The notes under the pieces are model-generated. The model was not told the origin of the DNA. It saw only the letters and a list, made by a program, of their open reading frames with translations, and did no database searches. From Metallyticus violacea (taxonomy: Eukaryota; Arthropoda; Insecta; Mantodea; Metallyticidae): a stretch of DNA of 64,000 nucleotides. Each line of letters opens with the position of its first letter. The stretch's first letter is position 1. The translations under genes were made by a program, and so were the position numbers. The DNA lies in the NCBI GenBank assembly GCA_030762175.1, contig CM060840.1, forward strand, positions 37,474,501 to 37,538,500. The letters run 5' to 3'. Shown piece by piece: positions 35,984-48,700 of this stretch.

Positions 35984-36690
35984 CTGGGTGTTTCACTTGT
36001 CGTTCGTTTCACAGCAGCTGGCTGTTCGGCAATCAGAGAGGTAACACCCAGTGAAACGGATATAATATCAGCGTAACTGGTTCAAGTTCTCGTAACTACA
36101 ACTGCAATTAAAATAAAAATAAACATGTTTCTTATGACAGGGAATATTGAAAATGAGGTTCTGTTAGATCCACATATCTACACATGCATCTTTTTATAAA
36201 ATTGTCATTCATCCATTTCCGAAATGGAGTAAATTTTTCCTTGATATTTTCTTTCTATTCTTCTATGTGTTTTCATTTTTCAATGTCCTCCATAAATAAA
36301 AATGCACACTCTCAATATGTCTTTCCTGTGACATTCTGCATTTATACTGTTCTCAAAAAAGATAGGCCGTATTAAACTGTATCCACTTACTGGGCACTTA
36401 GTCAAATTTTCTCGTCTTGTAAGAAGGTTTCGTGTATAAAATCTGTTTTTCTGTACCCCAATTCTTGTTATTTTGTTTCGAAACATGTCCACTTAAGTAT
36501 ACGCATGCTTCATCAGTAAAGAATATTAAATGTGGATAAATTACTCTATAATTAAAGTTTCGTAATATCCAGTTACAGAAATTTACCCAAATATCATGAT
36601 CACCTGCTTACAATTCGTGGACAGCCCTGAACTTGTGGGTTCTCAAGTTTAAAGTGCCTCAATTGTGGAATATTAACTGATAAGTGTAAA
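35984..36690 (-). mobile_element. IS630/Tc1-mariner superfamily transposase relic
   Basis: The minus strand encodes, with frameshifts, DHDIWVNFCNWILRN, then YPHLIFFTDEACVYLSGHV with QNNKNWGTE, then IRPIFFENSINAECHRKDIL. This matches insect transposases with the pattern FFTDEAWFHLSGYVNSQN...W...GPIFFE. FFTDEA holds the first catalytic Asp. The later part with the second and third acidic residues is missing, and the frame is broken, so it is dead. The left edge at 35984 begins CTGGGTGTTTCAC right after a TA dinucleotide, which fits the GGTGTTTC-type terminal repeat of this group. The 5' end is not defined. Confidence 0.75.
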
Positions 36691-38105
36691 TGACAATTCT
36701 CTTATAATGCTTTAATACATAGATGTAGCTGGAAAACATTTTTCTAGCATATTTTGCCATAAGATCGTTCTTATTTTCATTCTAGTTATAGTTATAATTA
36801 CGAGAACTTAAGTCAGTAGCGAGGATATTACACATGCTTCGTCTGGAGTTATCGTAATGACTGCCGAAACCCACCAGGTGACACAGCCACGAAAGACTAA
36901 GTATGTATAAGGATATCTGGCAATTATTTAAAACAAAATATTTGTTATACAGCTTTATTATAAATCTCATTTGTTTCTTAATTATGTGTTAGAAACTGTT
37001 ATGTCTTTATTTAAACAATCGTACTATCCAGTTGTTCCGTGTATTTTTCTTATTGAATTCTCCGATCTCTAGATTTTTACTATCTACCACTAAATGTTAT
37101 TGATAGGTGACTTTAGTCGTCTCGTTATAGGATCAGTTCAATGTAACATCTGCAAATATATTTACTGTAATCGTTGAACATTTTGTAAAATGTGCAAAGT
37201 AAGGTTATCATCAATACTTTAATTTACCACGAGGTTGTTTACAAGTTTATGGAATATATTTCTAAGAGTATAAATTTGAATTTATACATTAGATTAAGAA
37301 CCGTGTATTTAACACTCATAGATGCTTTATTTCTATTTGGTAAAGCTTGGTGGATCTACTAAAGCTGAAATTGACCAGTGGTCCATACTTATTTGGCAGA
37401 AGAAGCAGTGGCAATATTTCGGTTACACCCTTTGCAAAGAAAATTTAAGGGTACAGGGAAGAAACGGTATCTTTTTTATGAGGGAAATGACAATAGTAGC
37501 ATTATCTGCTGTTTATAGTAGTACTGAAAGTTAGGCTACTCATATCGTAAAAAAAGAGAATCCTTGTGGAGAAACTGACTAAAGGAAAAAAACTCATACA
37601 GAGAAAGAAGGTGCTCATCGATATTTTCCACGGAGAGAAGATGTTCATTGCGTTCTTCTCCCTCCTCGTCCATGAGCATTCCGTGAGTGACACTGTGTTG
37701 ATGGTTGTATTTTTTTTTTTTTAGCCAATAAGAAGTATGAATCTGAGATTTTGTTTATATGGTGTTCAGTTGTTTTGTCTTTCTTCACAAAATGGGAGTC
37801 CTTGGAAGTGAAAAATGTGATGGAACCTAAAACGAAAAAATATAGCAGGATGTCTGCAGATGAAATTACAGTCATAAGAAACGGAGATGATGGTAATGCT
37901 TTGAGCCAGTGCCAAGAAGCAAGACTTTGAAACATTCTAATTTACTAAAGGCGCATGATGATCAAATATTTATCTATTATCTCATTTCTGTTTTACCTTT
38001 AAAAAGGGCAAGGGTTTATTTTCAAACCTTTTACACAAATAAAATTACAGTATACTTTTCTCATATGATTCAAAGTACCATGAACTATGTACTAATTTTT
38101 AAGTA
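36691..38105. other. AT-rich unassigned DNA
   Basis: No motif recognised. ORFs at 37322-37534 (plus) and 37645-37935 (minus) are without signature. Confidence 0.4.
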
Positions 38106-38356
38106 TGTTTAATCTCCGTTATTACAAATGAGGCATCACAGTGGACACTGGAGGCACATGTAATGAAATGATTATTTGGGATAGGATTTTTAAGTGAGGA
38201 AACGTTTCAGGCCTAAATTTAAGGGACCTTCCCGGTATGAGGACTAAGAAAAACCGGGATAGAACCTCAATCAAGGAGTACGGCCCTGGCAGGAATCTAA
38301 CCCCCGACCTCTCGCTCACGAGTCCATGCCTTAATGACCTCATTTACCATTGGAGA
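38106..38356 (-). repeat. SINE family 1, divergent copy
   Basis: Begins GTTTAATCTCCGTTATTACA on the tail side. Family blocks follow in order (GAGGCATCACAGTGGACACT, GGGATAGGATTTTTAAG, CAGGCCTAAATTTAAGGG, GACCTCTCGCTCACGAGTCC). The head is eroded to CTCATTTACCATTGG. Confidence 0.85.
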
Positions 38357-38440
38357 TACTAGAAGCATATATTATGATTACTAGGGGTCAATGCACTATT
38401 TCATAAAGTTCATGATGTGCATACTTATTTTTAATACTAT

Positions 38441-38700
38441 TTTTTATTGGTTTATTTATGGACGATCTTTAACATCTCACGTCATCAGCGTCCCATTCAA
38501 TCCAGGGCGGGAAACGGCCGACAATTTTTGCTCAGAGGCCTCCCTTTCAGGCTTGAGGTTCTTTTTCGTGTAATAAATGTACGGAAGCCATGCTTAGGAT
38601 TTTTACGCCCGCAAAAATCCATCGGTCCTGGCCGGGTTCGAACCCGCGTTCTTGGCTGTAGGAGGCAAGTATGGTAACCATTACACCACCAGGATCGACA
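38441..38700 (-). repeat. SINE family 2, full-length copy with perfect 11-bp target-site duplication
   Basis: On the minus strand the element begins near TCCTGGTGGTGTAATGGTTA, continues to GGTTCGAACCCGGCCAGGA (tRNA-like head, 5' TCCTGG complementary to 3' CCAGGA), then the family-2 body, and ends in an ATAAATAAACC-type tail. TTTAATACTAT occurs at 38430-38440 and again at 38701-38711, bounding it exactly. The anticodon arm is too degenerate to name a parental tRNA. Confidence 0.93.
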
Positions 38701-38711
38701 TTTAATACTAT

Positions 38712-41389
38712 AGGATATGTTAATAGTAGGTATATTTCTGACAATATTAATACACACATTTCTTTAACTTCAAGCCCATACAGTAATATATTAAATTAAT
38801 AAAATTAGCCCCTTCTTTCTCACAAAGCATATAGTAATAATATATATTCTTAATATAATCATTAGTTTTAAGCAGTAATAAAATACCTATCACTGTCCTA
38901 ATAATTGATAAGAATCAATCTAATGAGTAAGGTTTTAAAAAAAAAGTGTTCAACAGCAGGATCTAAGCAAAAATAAATATTTAGAATTCTTCTCCTGATA
39001 ATTTAGTACAATGTCCATGATCCCCATATTTCCTGTACCATTCAATTGGAATTTTAAGTTAAACTGGCAACTTTGTACAGAAGCATGTTTAATTATATTT
39101 TTCTTTATATTTTATATACCGTAATCTTCGTCTTTCCAAATGCACAGTTTACAAATATTTGTAGAATTTAACCATTAGTTTAATATCTATTACTTTTATT
39201 ATGTATAAATAAAATAGCAGTTTTAGTACCGACGTGATGACTCTATATTGCTATACATAAGTCCGTTACGAAACCATTGACAAGCGGCAAAAGAAAAGGT
39301 ACGCAATGCGTCATTATAGCAAAGATAGTTGCATTAGCTTTAGTTTATCAGTAATTCACTTTCACAAGTCATTCGAACTGCCTCCTGAGCTTCTAAGCAA
39401 CGCGAATATAATTCAAACTAACATTAAACAGATACTAAGAAGGTTTAGAAAGGGAAAGACCAAAGCTATGTGCGTGTACAACTGCCCCCTGACAGTGAAA
39501 CCAAAACAATAGGCAATGTTGAGGAAAGAGGTGGGCGTTGCGAGGGCCATTGCACGCCAGGGGCTTGGAAAGTGAAAGGTGCCTGAGGTGAACGTGCCAT
39601 TGACTGAGCATTTAGTTCAGCAGGCCACGCAAAGAAGAACTGTTTCCGGAACCCGCTGCAAGTATAAGGAAGCGTGTATGATAAGCTCTGCATAAATAAA
39701 ATTAGATTAGCGTAATGAAATGCAAGATCTAAACTCTTATATACTTGATGGATATTTTATTTGTATATCATTTATGTGTTCAGACAACGAACATTTTGAA
39801 ATAAGTCATAAACGTTACAGAAAAATCTCAGTACGGCTTTCTAAACTTTAAACTGTATTACAGCATGTTTAGAAGAATCTTAAGAGGACAAGAACAAAAT
39901 TCCAAGAAAAAGAGAACGCCAGAGAAGAAAGAAGCACCACTTAAGTTTCATAAGACACTTATGCTGGTATAGTGAATTATGAGACTAGCTTTTAAGAGGT
40001 GAATACAATGTGCGAGGCTTGCAAGTATAAAGAAACGGGACGAAATATATGCTAATATAGTTACCTTATAACTACAAATAATAAAGAAAACAGTTTAGCA
40101 GATCTTTGTGAAAGGCCATCGGAGAAATTCTGAAGAAAATTTAAGTGTTGGCTTTATTAATCTGATGATCACGATCTGCCAATAATAACCTTCTGTTAAA
40201 CTGATCACCAAAACGTGTATACATAATATATTAACAATAAGGTTTAAATTTGAATATACATAATAGAAAAGTGTATACAAAAATACGCACAAACCCCAAA
40301 AAGAAAACTTAATTTACTTACATTCTATATACTGCATGCCTCCTATGAAAGAATTAACGCATTCTAAATTAAGAACTTGAGAAGATTGCTCTACGTCGTT
40401 CGGGCAAGATCATAAATACATTATTAGTTTAAAGTTAATACAATATGTAAAATAAATCAAATACATTTATCATTGTACTGTATGCTAACTGACTAATACT
40501 AACTTACAAAACAAAAGATTGAATTCAAATTCAACAAAACATCGAATGATTTCAACGGAAAAAATATTAAACATTTAAACAGTAATCAGCATCAACTAAT
40601 ATTGTGTTTAACAATAAAGCGATTAACGATATAATATAAACAATAAAACAAAATAAAATTATTTAAATTATAACTATTAACATCGAATTAAAATAAGCAT
40701 GACAAGTACCAGAGTTGGAATAGGTTGCTTCGGGTTTCTCTTTTATAGATAAATTTCTTTGTCATGTGTCAGGAAATTAAACCGGACAACTAGTTCAGTT
40801 GGTTATGCATATCTTATCCTTCTAAAATGGGTAATCTGAGTTATTAAGTTCAAGGAATAGTTCACTCTAATTTTTCTTCTTCAAATATTAATTAAAAACG
40901 AGAAAGGAAAAAGAATTGAAAATGGCGCTTCTACTGGGCGATTCATTAAAATACGAACCAACAGTTACTTATATATCTTTATTAATCTACAAAAATTCAA
41001 CGTACAATGCAGAAGCTATTCACTTTTAACATTCTCTGATGCCGCAATACAATGCAACACCACGCGTAAATCAGTGTATGCGTACACTTTAAAGTTTATA
41101 ACCGTTTTTAAACAGCATTAATGCCGATATTTACTGTGGTGGTATCAAAGTCCACAGTCAGCGAGCACTGATAATTCGAGCTCTGCTTTTCACTTGGGAT
41201 ACACGTTAAAGTGTTCATTAATCACAGAGTCTTCTCTTTGAACGAAGAGCAAAGTGAGTCAAAACACTTACCTATCCGAAGGAGATCTGTATATACTGGA
41301 TGGGTTGCCGCCAAGCAATACTCCAAGCACAGTTACACTAATACAGATTGCTTGGAGCCTTTCAGTGTCCAAACGCGGGGCTCTGAAGA
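38712..41389. other. AT-rich unassigned DNA
   Basis: No gene or repeat family recognised. A somewhat less AT-rich patch at 39520-39670 has no motif that I recognise. Confidence 0.4.
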
Positions 41390-41578
41390 AAATAGAGGAG
41401 ATAAATGGGAACGGAATTTTTGGGAGGGGGAGAAGGAAACAACCCCACGCCCTTTGTGCTAATGAGAAACTGAGGCTATCCTGAAAAAATCTCACACAGG
41501 GAGGATTATCCTACCTGGATACGAAACATAGACAGCGTGCGCTGGAATGCTTTGCCTTAGCGACCGCAGCCTCTCGTA
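41390..41578 (-). repeat. SINE family 1, highly divergent copy
   Basis: Block order matches family 1: GATAAATGGGAACGGAATTT, TAATGAGAAACTGAGGCTAT, CACACAGGGAGGATTATCCT, GGATACGAAACATAGAC, then GCCTTAGCGACCGCAGCCTC at the head. The level of change makes this one of the oldest copies or a related subfamily. Confidence 0.65.
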
Positions 41579-42105
41579 TAAGTCAATATCTAGATCTACT
41601 TTAAGTATAATATTAATGTCGGAGTTTTGTTAACAAATCCAGTTTAATTCTTTCCTAAATTACCGGTATGATAATTTTGGATTAATTAATGCTTATAGAA
41701 GCACTATTAACTTAACCCTCTTTTCCAAAATAAGCAACGGCACTATACGATATTTAAATATATACTGTACTTTTAAATGGTAATCAAAATTATTGGGGGG
41801 AGATTAGTCGTTATGCGCGTTGTATTAAAAGTATTTTTTTTAATCTCGACCGTAATTTTATATTAGGAACATATAGAAAAAGTTCATTGTCCTTCTTATT
41901 TCATTTAACAGAATTTTACTGTGGGAATATGATTACTTCGATTTGAAAAAAAAATGCATTTAAAATATACATATACACATATTTTCTTAATTAGTATAAT
42001 TCCTGCACAACTTATCTTTTTCAGTCTCTCTATAAACGTTAGTTCTGCGAAAACTAATTTATGAAATATTTAAGATGATATTAATTGCCTCATCATCGTA
42101 TGTGT

Positions 42106-42148
<43 letters not shown>

Positions 42149-43022
42149 TATAAACATATATATACACAGAACGACCAAATAAACTATGAACTCAAAATTT
42201 TCTTACTAACAACTGTCATTGTGAAACACTCTTTCAATTTCTGTCTTCGAAGTATTCACTGTATGAGCTCTGGCAGAATCATGAAAAAAGGCAAAATTGC
42301 CGCATTATAAACGCATCAGTTCAAAATATTTCGTGAAATAATTGCATATACAAGTATTTCAAATGTAAAATATAATTACAGTTAAAATTAAATGTTAAGT
42401 TTTGGAGAAACACTTTGAGCAGTTCAACATGCATTTTAAAAGGCTTTTTAATGAAAGAAAAATGTGTTTATGATTATTATTTTAATGGGATAGACAATAT
42501 TTTTAACACCATTTATTATTTTTTCATATTTCTGATACATAACGTCTTTCTTAATATCGCTATGCAACGCTCATTTCCTTTACAGAAGCGAATTTAATTA
42601 GCAAGCTAAACTTTTTAATAAACATTTATTATTATTTTATAATTTAAATTAGCTCTATTGTTAAAATTGATGTGAGAGGAACTATTAAAGGAAAAACAAA
42701 TAAAAGAGAATCGTGCACACAAATAATACCAATAGTATTCCAAAATAGTCAAAAGGGATTTGGATCTTAGAAACTTAGTTTAATTATTGAAATATTTGCA
42801 GAATTTGAGTAAAAACTAACACATGTCAAATGTTAGTTTGATGTGCATTATTCATGAACTAAACGAATTAGAGAAAAATCACAGTCATTTAAGGAGAGAA
42901 ATCTTCCATGAATATAAATATAAAAACATTTTCCTTCAAATGATAGAAAAAACATGGCAATTTAAAAACACTGTTGAGTGGGCGTAATTGAGAGTTTTTC
43001 AAAACTTTTTTGGTTAGTTCTA

Positions 43023-43060
<38 letters not shown>

Positions 43061-44206
43061 TTTTATAAACATCCTGTATGCTTAAGGGAATGCATGTATG
43101 TATGTATAAACTTTTCGCAGATATTTAAGGTGCCTATAGTTCCAGAAAATTACTCTTCCAGATTAAACAAGTTCATACGTAGACTGAAAGTGAAAGCTAA
43201 AGAAAAAGCAGATTTTCTTATGTGCGATATTTACCCTCATTAACCACCCTCTTTCCCTCTTTGCTGCAATGGCAGCTGGCTTCCGTCTTATGATTGATCG
43301 ATCGCTGTTATTAACACCATTATTGGGTTGTTAAGCTACGAGAAACATTAAGATGCAAGAGCAGGGCGAGTGTGTGTTTAATAAGGTGTCTAATCCATTT
43401 ACTCCTGTATCACGCACCGCTGATTTCATCCACTACCTGTTCTCATTTAGAAAATCTATAGCACTTCTCCGTTTTCAAGTTATCCATTAATTCGAAAGAG
43501 ATTACTTTCACTTTATTATCAGCACTGAATCAGGAAGTGAAATAGTTTAAAAGCGTGACAGAATGAGGTCTAAACTGCGCGAAGCCATTGATCATTATAC
43601 TTTACCAAGCGGAGGTACAATATACAGCTACTTAATGTCTGCAACGGTTAACCTGATAACAACTATACTTCTTAAGTAAGCCTTGACAAAGGTCACAAGG
43701 CATACTTTAACTGCAGGGTAAAAAACTCGTCAGATAATAATCTCAGACGTTTGTATAGAAACCAGTAATCAGGTATACTGAATTTCAAATGTCAAATGTT
43801 GCTGTAATGAAAATGTATTTGTTACTAAACTGTGACGCGTTGTGTTCTAAAATAAAATCTACTGTGGCATTATATTTAAACATAGCTCATCTAAATGATA
43901 AGAGAAAATATTGTGTAATCATGTTATCAATGATGTCATAAGTTTCATGACAATATCATAAAGGTTCTCTTTAAAACAAATATTACTTCAACTTATAAAT
44001 TGACAGGGGGAGGGTTCGATTTAGGCAGGCGGAAATGTTTAGAGAAAATGCTGAAAATTGGTGATCAAGAAAAACAAGTATAAAAATAGTTCATGGAATA
44101 ACGAAGTTGATATTTTCTTAGAAAATTTTATTTTTATAGTAGGTACTCAGAATATTTTATTAATTATGTTCTATTCTATCCAATTAATATCACTGATGGT
44201 AGAATA

Positions 44207-44245
<39 letters not shown>

Positions 44246-44472
44246 TTATTGTTCAATACTTATAGTTTTGTAAAATCGCTGTGTACTATGGAATTTAAAC
44301 GGCAATTTTACCCAATTATGCACATAAGTGTTTTTTAAGTTTTTGTTAAAATTTTAATCGCTATATGAGTTTGTCACGTTATAAATAAAGGTGGAAGTCA
44401 CAACTGGTGATTCTTGTTATTTCCTGTAGTCTTCAAGATTAATAATGACAGATCACTGTTTTACTGTTTGAA

Positions 44473-44473
<1 letters not shown>
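41579..44473. other. AT-rich DNA with three microsatellites
   Basis: Holds (TA)n at about 42109-42138, (AT)n at about 43026-43060 and (AAT)n at about 44205-44245. No coding motif recognised between them. Confidence 0.6.
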
Positions 44474-44554
<81 letters not shown>

Positions 44555-44667
44555 AGTGGTAGTAGTAGTGCTAGTAGCAGTAGTAGTAACAACAGAAGTA
44601 CTAGTAGTAGTTGTAGTAGTAGTAGTAGTAGTAGTAGTAGTATTAATAGTATTATAGTAGCAGTAGC

Positions 44668-44719
<52 letters not shown>

Positions 44720-44732
44720 ACAACAACAATAA

Positions 44733-44781
<49 letters not shown>

Positions 44782-44791
44782 AGTAGTAGTG
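44474..44791. repeat. Compound AGT-type trinucleotide array, about 320 bp
   Basis: A nearly continuous (AGT)n tract interrupted by variants (GGT, AGC, GCT, AAC, TGT, ATT). It is read by a 167-codon frame as poly-Ser and then, after a phase change, poly-Val. The frame changes and pure trinucleotide structure show that this is a microsatellite, not a gene. Confidence 0.97.
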
Positions 44792-45644
44792 TATTTATTT
44801 TCAAAATATATTTTTACAAATCTAACTCATAATTTCGCTCAGGTATTCGAACCGTGCGTGCTTTCCCAATATACTAGGACATGCATGAAACTGCACAAAC
44901 CAATATTTAACTCATAAGAGATAAACAATACATAATTTAATAAATAAATAGAAAAAGAAGCAGAATAGAATGGAAAAAATTAAATATATAAATAAAATGA
45001 ACAGATAAGAAAATAATACAAAAGACAACAACTAACACTCCCTCAAATATATTGGTATGCCTTATGCCCTTTTTTATAATTAACACAAGTTGACTCTAAG
45101 CAGTTGTAAATAAATAGTTATATATTATTGCAGTAGGCTTAGTAAATATTTACAGTTAACTCATAAATGGAGGGTCGAGAAAGGAAAAATGATTAAACTT
45201 GCTACAGAGAATGTAGAGAAAATGCAACTTTGTAACGTAATGTAATGAAATATTGAATATTGTATAATTCAGATGTTATGAAAAGTAATATACAGGATTG
45301 AAAGTGACCTATTACTTTCGTGCAACTAATTTATTGTTTTTTTAAACACGTATTTTACATAGTGTATTGAAATGTTGAGTTTTTTTTAAGAATAATGGCA
45401 AAATAAACTTCTCCTCTTTATGTTGACACTTACGTTAAAGTAATACGTTTCAAAAGTTCTTGATTATGAAACTTTTAAAGTTCATTATTTTTTGCGTGAA
45501 CTGCAGCATTTCAAAGCGACCACACTGCTAACCAAGATTAGGTTAGTAATGTGCCGTGGATTAACTGTTCAACTATTGTTGAGCTGCATATGTTTTAATA
45601 GCTGATTTCAATTACTTGTTTATCATGGAATGTGAAACAAAATG
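44792..45644. other. AT-rich unassigned DNA
   Basis: Nothing recognised. Confidence 0.4.
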
Positions 45645-45735
45645 TCAGTGTGCAAGATGCCACAGTAATGCTACTAATGTACGGTGAAGGGCATCCAAAC
45701 GCGGCTGAAACAGCACGGATCTGCCCAGAGATTCC
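45645..45735 (+). mobile_element. Possible transposase N-terminal HTH fragment (tentative)
   Basis: A short plus-strand frame reads VMLLMYGEGHPNAAETARIC and then a stop after PEIPK. It resembles the DUF4817-type helix-turn-helix found at the N terminus of some insect IS630-like transposases (pattern of LMYGEAxxNAxxAARLYxERFPN). No transposase core follows in any frame that I could read. Confidence 0.35.
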
Positions 45736-48700
45736 TAAATAGAAGATACACCATATCGTAGGACTATCATTAGCTTTTATTATTGAGTTCTAGATACTGG
45801 GAGCGAAATAGTATGTTACGAAGTAGCTGGTCAGAGGAACATCGCAGAGGAATAAGAAATACTACAGTTGTGAAAGTAGATCCTGGAAAAAGTGGTGGTA
45901 TAGAACTCTGTAAAGATACCTCAATGGAGAATTTGCAAATTTTTAGCAAGCCTTTTTAATATTTATGTAAATATTCATGAATAGTTGCAGTAATGCATTT
46001 TATTTTTAGCTTATATGTTTCTCTAATTTGTGCAATATTCCCCTTATACCGAGAGAACCAACTAACTAGTTTAGCAAGTACTTTCAGGTGTTATGGCAGC
46101 TGTAGTGTACATGGTAGTTAGATTCCCAGTTGTTTAAATTAAGCATTTACAGGAAGTAGTAAGCTTTCCTGTGCAAAATTAAATTGTGATTATCTCGAGA
46201 AAAAATACCGTTACACAAAATTTATTTAAACAAAAATGTTCAAAATCACATCGTCTTTCTGAAGTTATGAGGAAAGACATGGGTTCCCTTCCACTCTATA
46301 TAGCTTATCTAACGCAACACCTTATTTTTTATAAAGTAATTTTTATTTAAATTTTGCTTATTTAGTGCCAGCAGGGGCGGTCCGTCTATAAAAACCTGAT
46401 GAGCCAGTCACCTCCCTCAAGAAAACGCCATAATTATTTATCAATGTATCTTTTCCTGTCCCCTTTTAAAAGAAAAAATAAACGAAAACAGCAATTTATT
46501 ATCGATTAGTTCTTAAATGTATCTTTCCAACTAAGCGGATTTCCTCTCTACTATAGTAGCCGTATCATATGGAGCCTCCGTTAGCGAGGGAAGCTCATGG
46601 CCAGCCCGAAAAACTTTACACTCTCAACATGTAACTTTATGGGCCAGCAAAGATTTGCAAGGTTTGTCTTCCTCCAAGATGGATTAGCATTTCTCCAGCA
46701 TTCAGTATTCTGTTTTCTTATGAACTAGATATTGAGGGATTACTGACATCATGCACAACTAAATAGGCATTGTTTTCGCATTTGTTTGAAGTTGGGTGGC
46801 TTCCTCACAGATTATAAGTGAAAAGGTGACTTTCACAGTTTTAACTGTTCTTCATTTGTCTACACTTCTGACTCATATAACAAGGTGAGAATGCCATAAA
46901 CTAGTAAAATTTGGATTATCTCATATCACTAGCATGCCCAAAAGTATCATTATTTTAGCCTGAATAGGGCAAGGGGAAAATTAAAAATTTTAAAGGATAT
47001 TTTAACATTTTACATATCTGCTATATTGCTCCACGTACAGACTATTTTATGCAATTTTTTTTTCCGTATCTGCCAATATTGCCTGATCATCAGCGAATAA
47101 CTTGTATTTACAGGGTCTTGTTCTAAGTAATAATTACTTTTTTAATTCACCTGTCAATGTCTAATTACTTTATCATAATTTCACATAAATGAAACTATAA
47201 GGTTCAGAGGTAATACCAATGTCTTACTCCCTGATATTCTTCGCTGCATCCTAATGCTGCTTACACCTTTATAGCATTATTACTACACAGGTTTTGTGTT
47301 ACTTTGATTGACTAAATGGCTTAGTATGCTTTTCTTTATGATTCTAAAAGAGTTCCCCGGAAAGCTATGTAAGTTGAAATATTAAACTAGCTGTGTTTTT
47401 CAATCAATTGTGACAGTGTAAAGAGCAATCAATAAATTGCCCCTTCAGTCTAATCTCATTCTGTTCTTCAAAAAGCATTGTTTTCGTTATATATGTAATT
47501 TATATATTTTTGAATAATTTTTGCGTATACTTTATATTAATCATCCTACACAAATCCACAATTCCAATTCCGTCCTTTCTTGCTTTTAGCTCCTTCTCCA
47601 CTTGTGACGTAGGAACGGCCTCATGTTAGAAACGTTTGCGCCTCTCTGCTAGCGCACATCCAAGGGAGTGAGTCTTCCTATGCATCGAATAGAGAAAAAC
47701 TTCCTAGTTTTTTTTCCCCCTGAAAGGACACAGCCAAGTCGCTCCGGGGTGGTATTTTAGTTTAATAATTAGAAATTCCAAAGAACCTCTTTGCTGGGTA
47801 GCCAGTGACTCAGGTATTTAATTTATAAAAGGAGTAGATTTACAATATTTTAGATTTTAGTAGTTTGTATAGCAAGGGGTTTCTTTTGCTAATTTTACTA
47901 GTATTTTCTTAGTAATTAATTAGGCAGTACATTTTTCATACAGGCTATACAATAAGGGAAAATGTGAAATAAATTTATGGACGTATAACTGCGTAAGAAG
48001 GTAAATACATATTTATTAACTCATCTCAGATCACAGTATCTATGACAAAATAATCACATTCATCTGTGTGTGGTGTGTGTGGGGGGTGTTTTTTTTCCTC
48101 CCCATTTTGCAACATTCATATAAGGAGGTTCTTGGGTTAAAGAGTAAGATAACTAGGAAACGACTTTTTTTGGGTAGGAAGATGTTCTTTTAAATCTCAG
48201 GCAATTTCATTTTCCAATACTCAACTGTCAACACATTTACTTTGGCAGATTCTCTCGAAAGCAACCTTAAAGTGATAATATGTTGTTCTAAGGGCCTCTA
48301 ACCACCCCCATTACTGGCATGGAACTCTTCAATGCCCAGAGCTTTTCCTATTTCCTTTGTTTTTGTCTGTGCCACAGCAATGCCGATTTCTGAAAATCGA
48401 AGAAAAAATTCCAGGAAAATTTTGTTTACCTCTTTGTTGTCTGTTCGCTGCCACTACTAGTATTTTCTTTTCAATGTCACATCCTTGAATGTTGCAAATA
48501 TTGGATTTGTAAATTTCAAACTGCTCGGAAATTTTGCGCTGACTTGCACTTTTAGAAATATTCTTTCTTTTTATTCATACTTTGCTCATGTTTCTCTAAC
48601 AATACTGCATGTATGTAAATTATCCGCCTGTGTTTATCTGGCACGTTTTCCACTCAACATTACAGTTTTTTTTTAGAATCGTTGAAATGTTCAAGGTTGG

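Noticed and set aside
38640..38700. Possible tRNA gene on the minus strand
   Set aside because: A B-box-like GGTTCGAACCC is present, but the anticodon stem does not pair well and the sequence is the head of a SINE with target-site duplication.
42104..43243. Open frames starting with alternating Ile/Tyr
   Set aside because: They start in (TA)n microsatellites and have no further support.
44414..44917. 167-codon open frame, the longest in the window
   Set aside because: Its middle is a pure AGT-type microsatellite read as poly-Ser then poly-Val; there is no non-repetitive domain.
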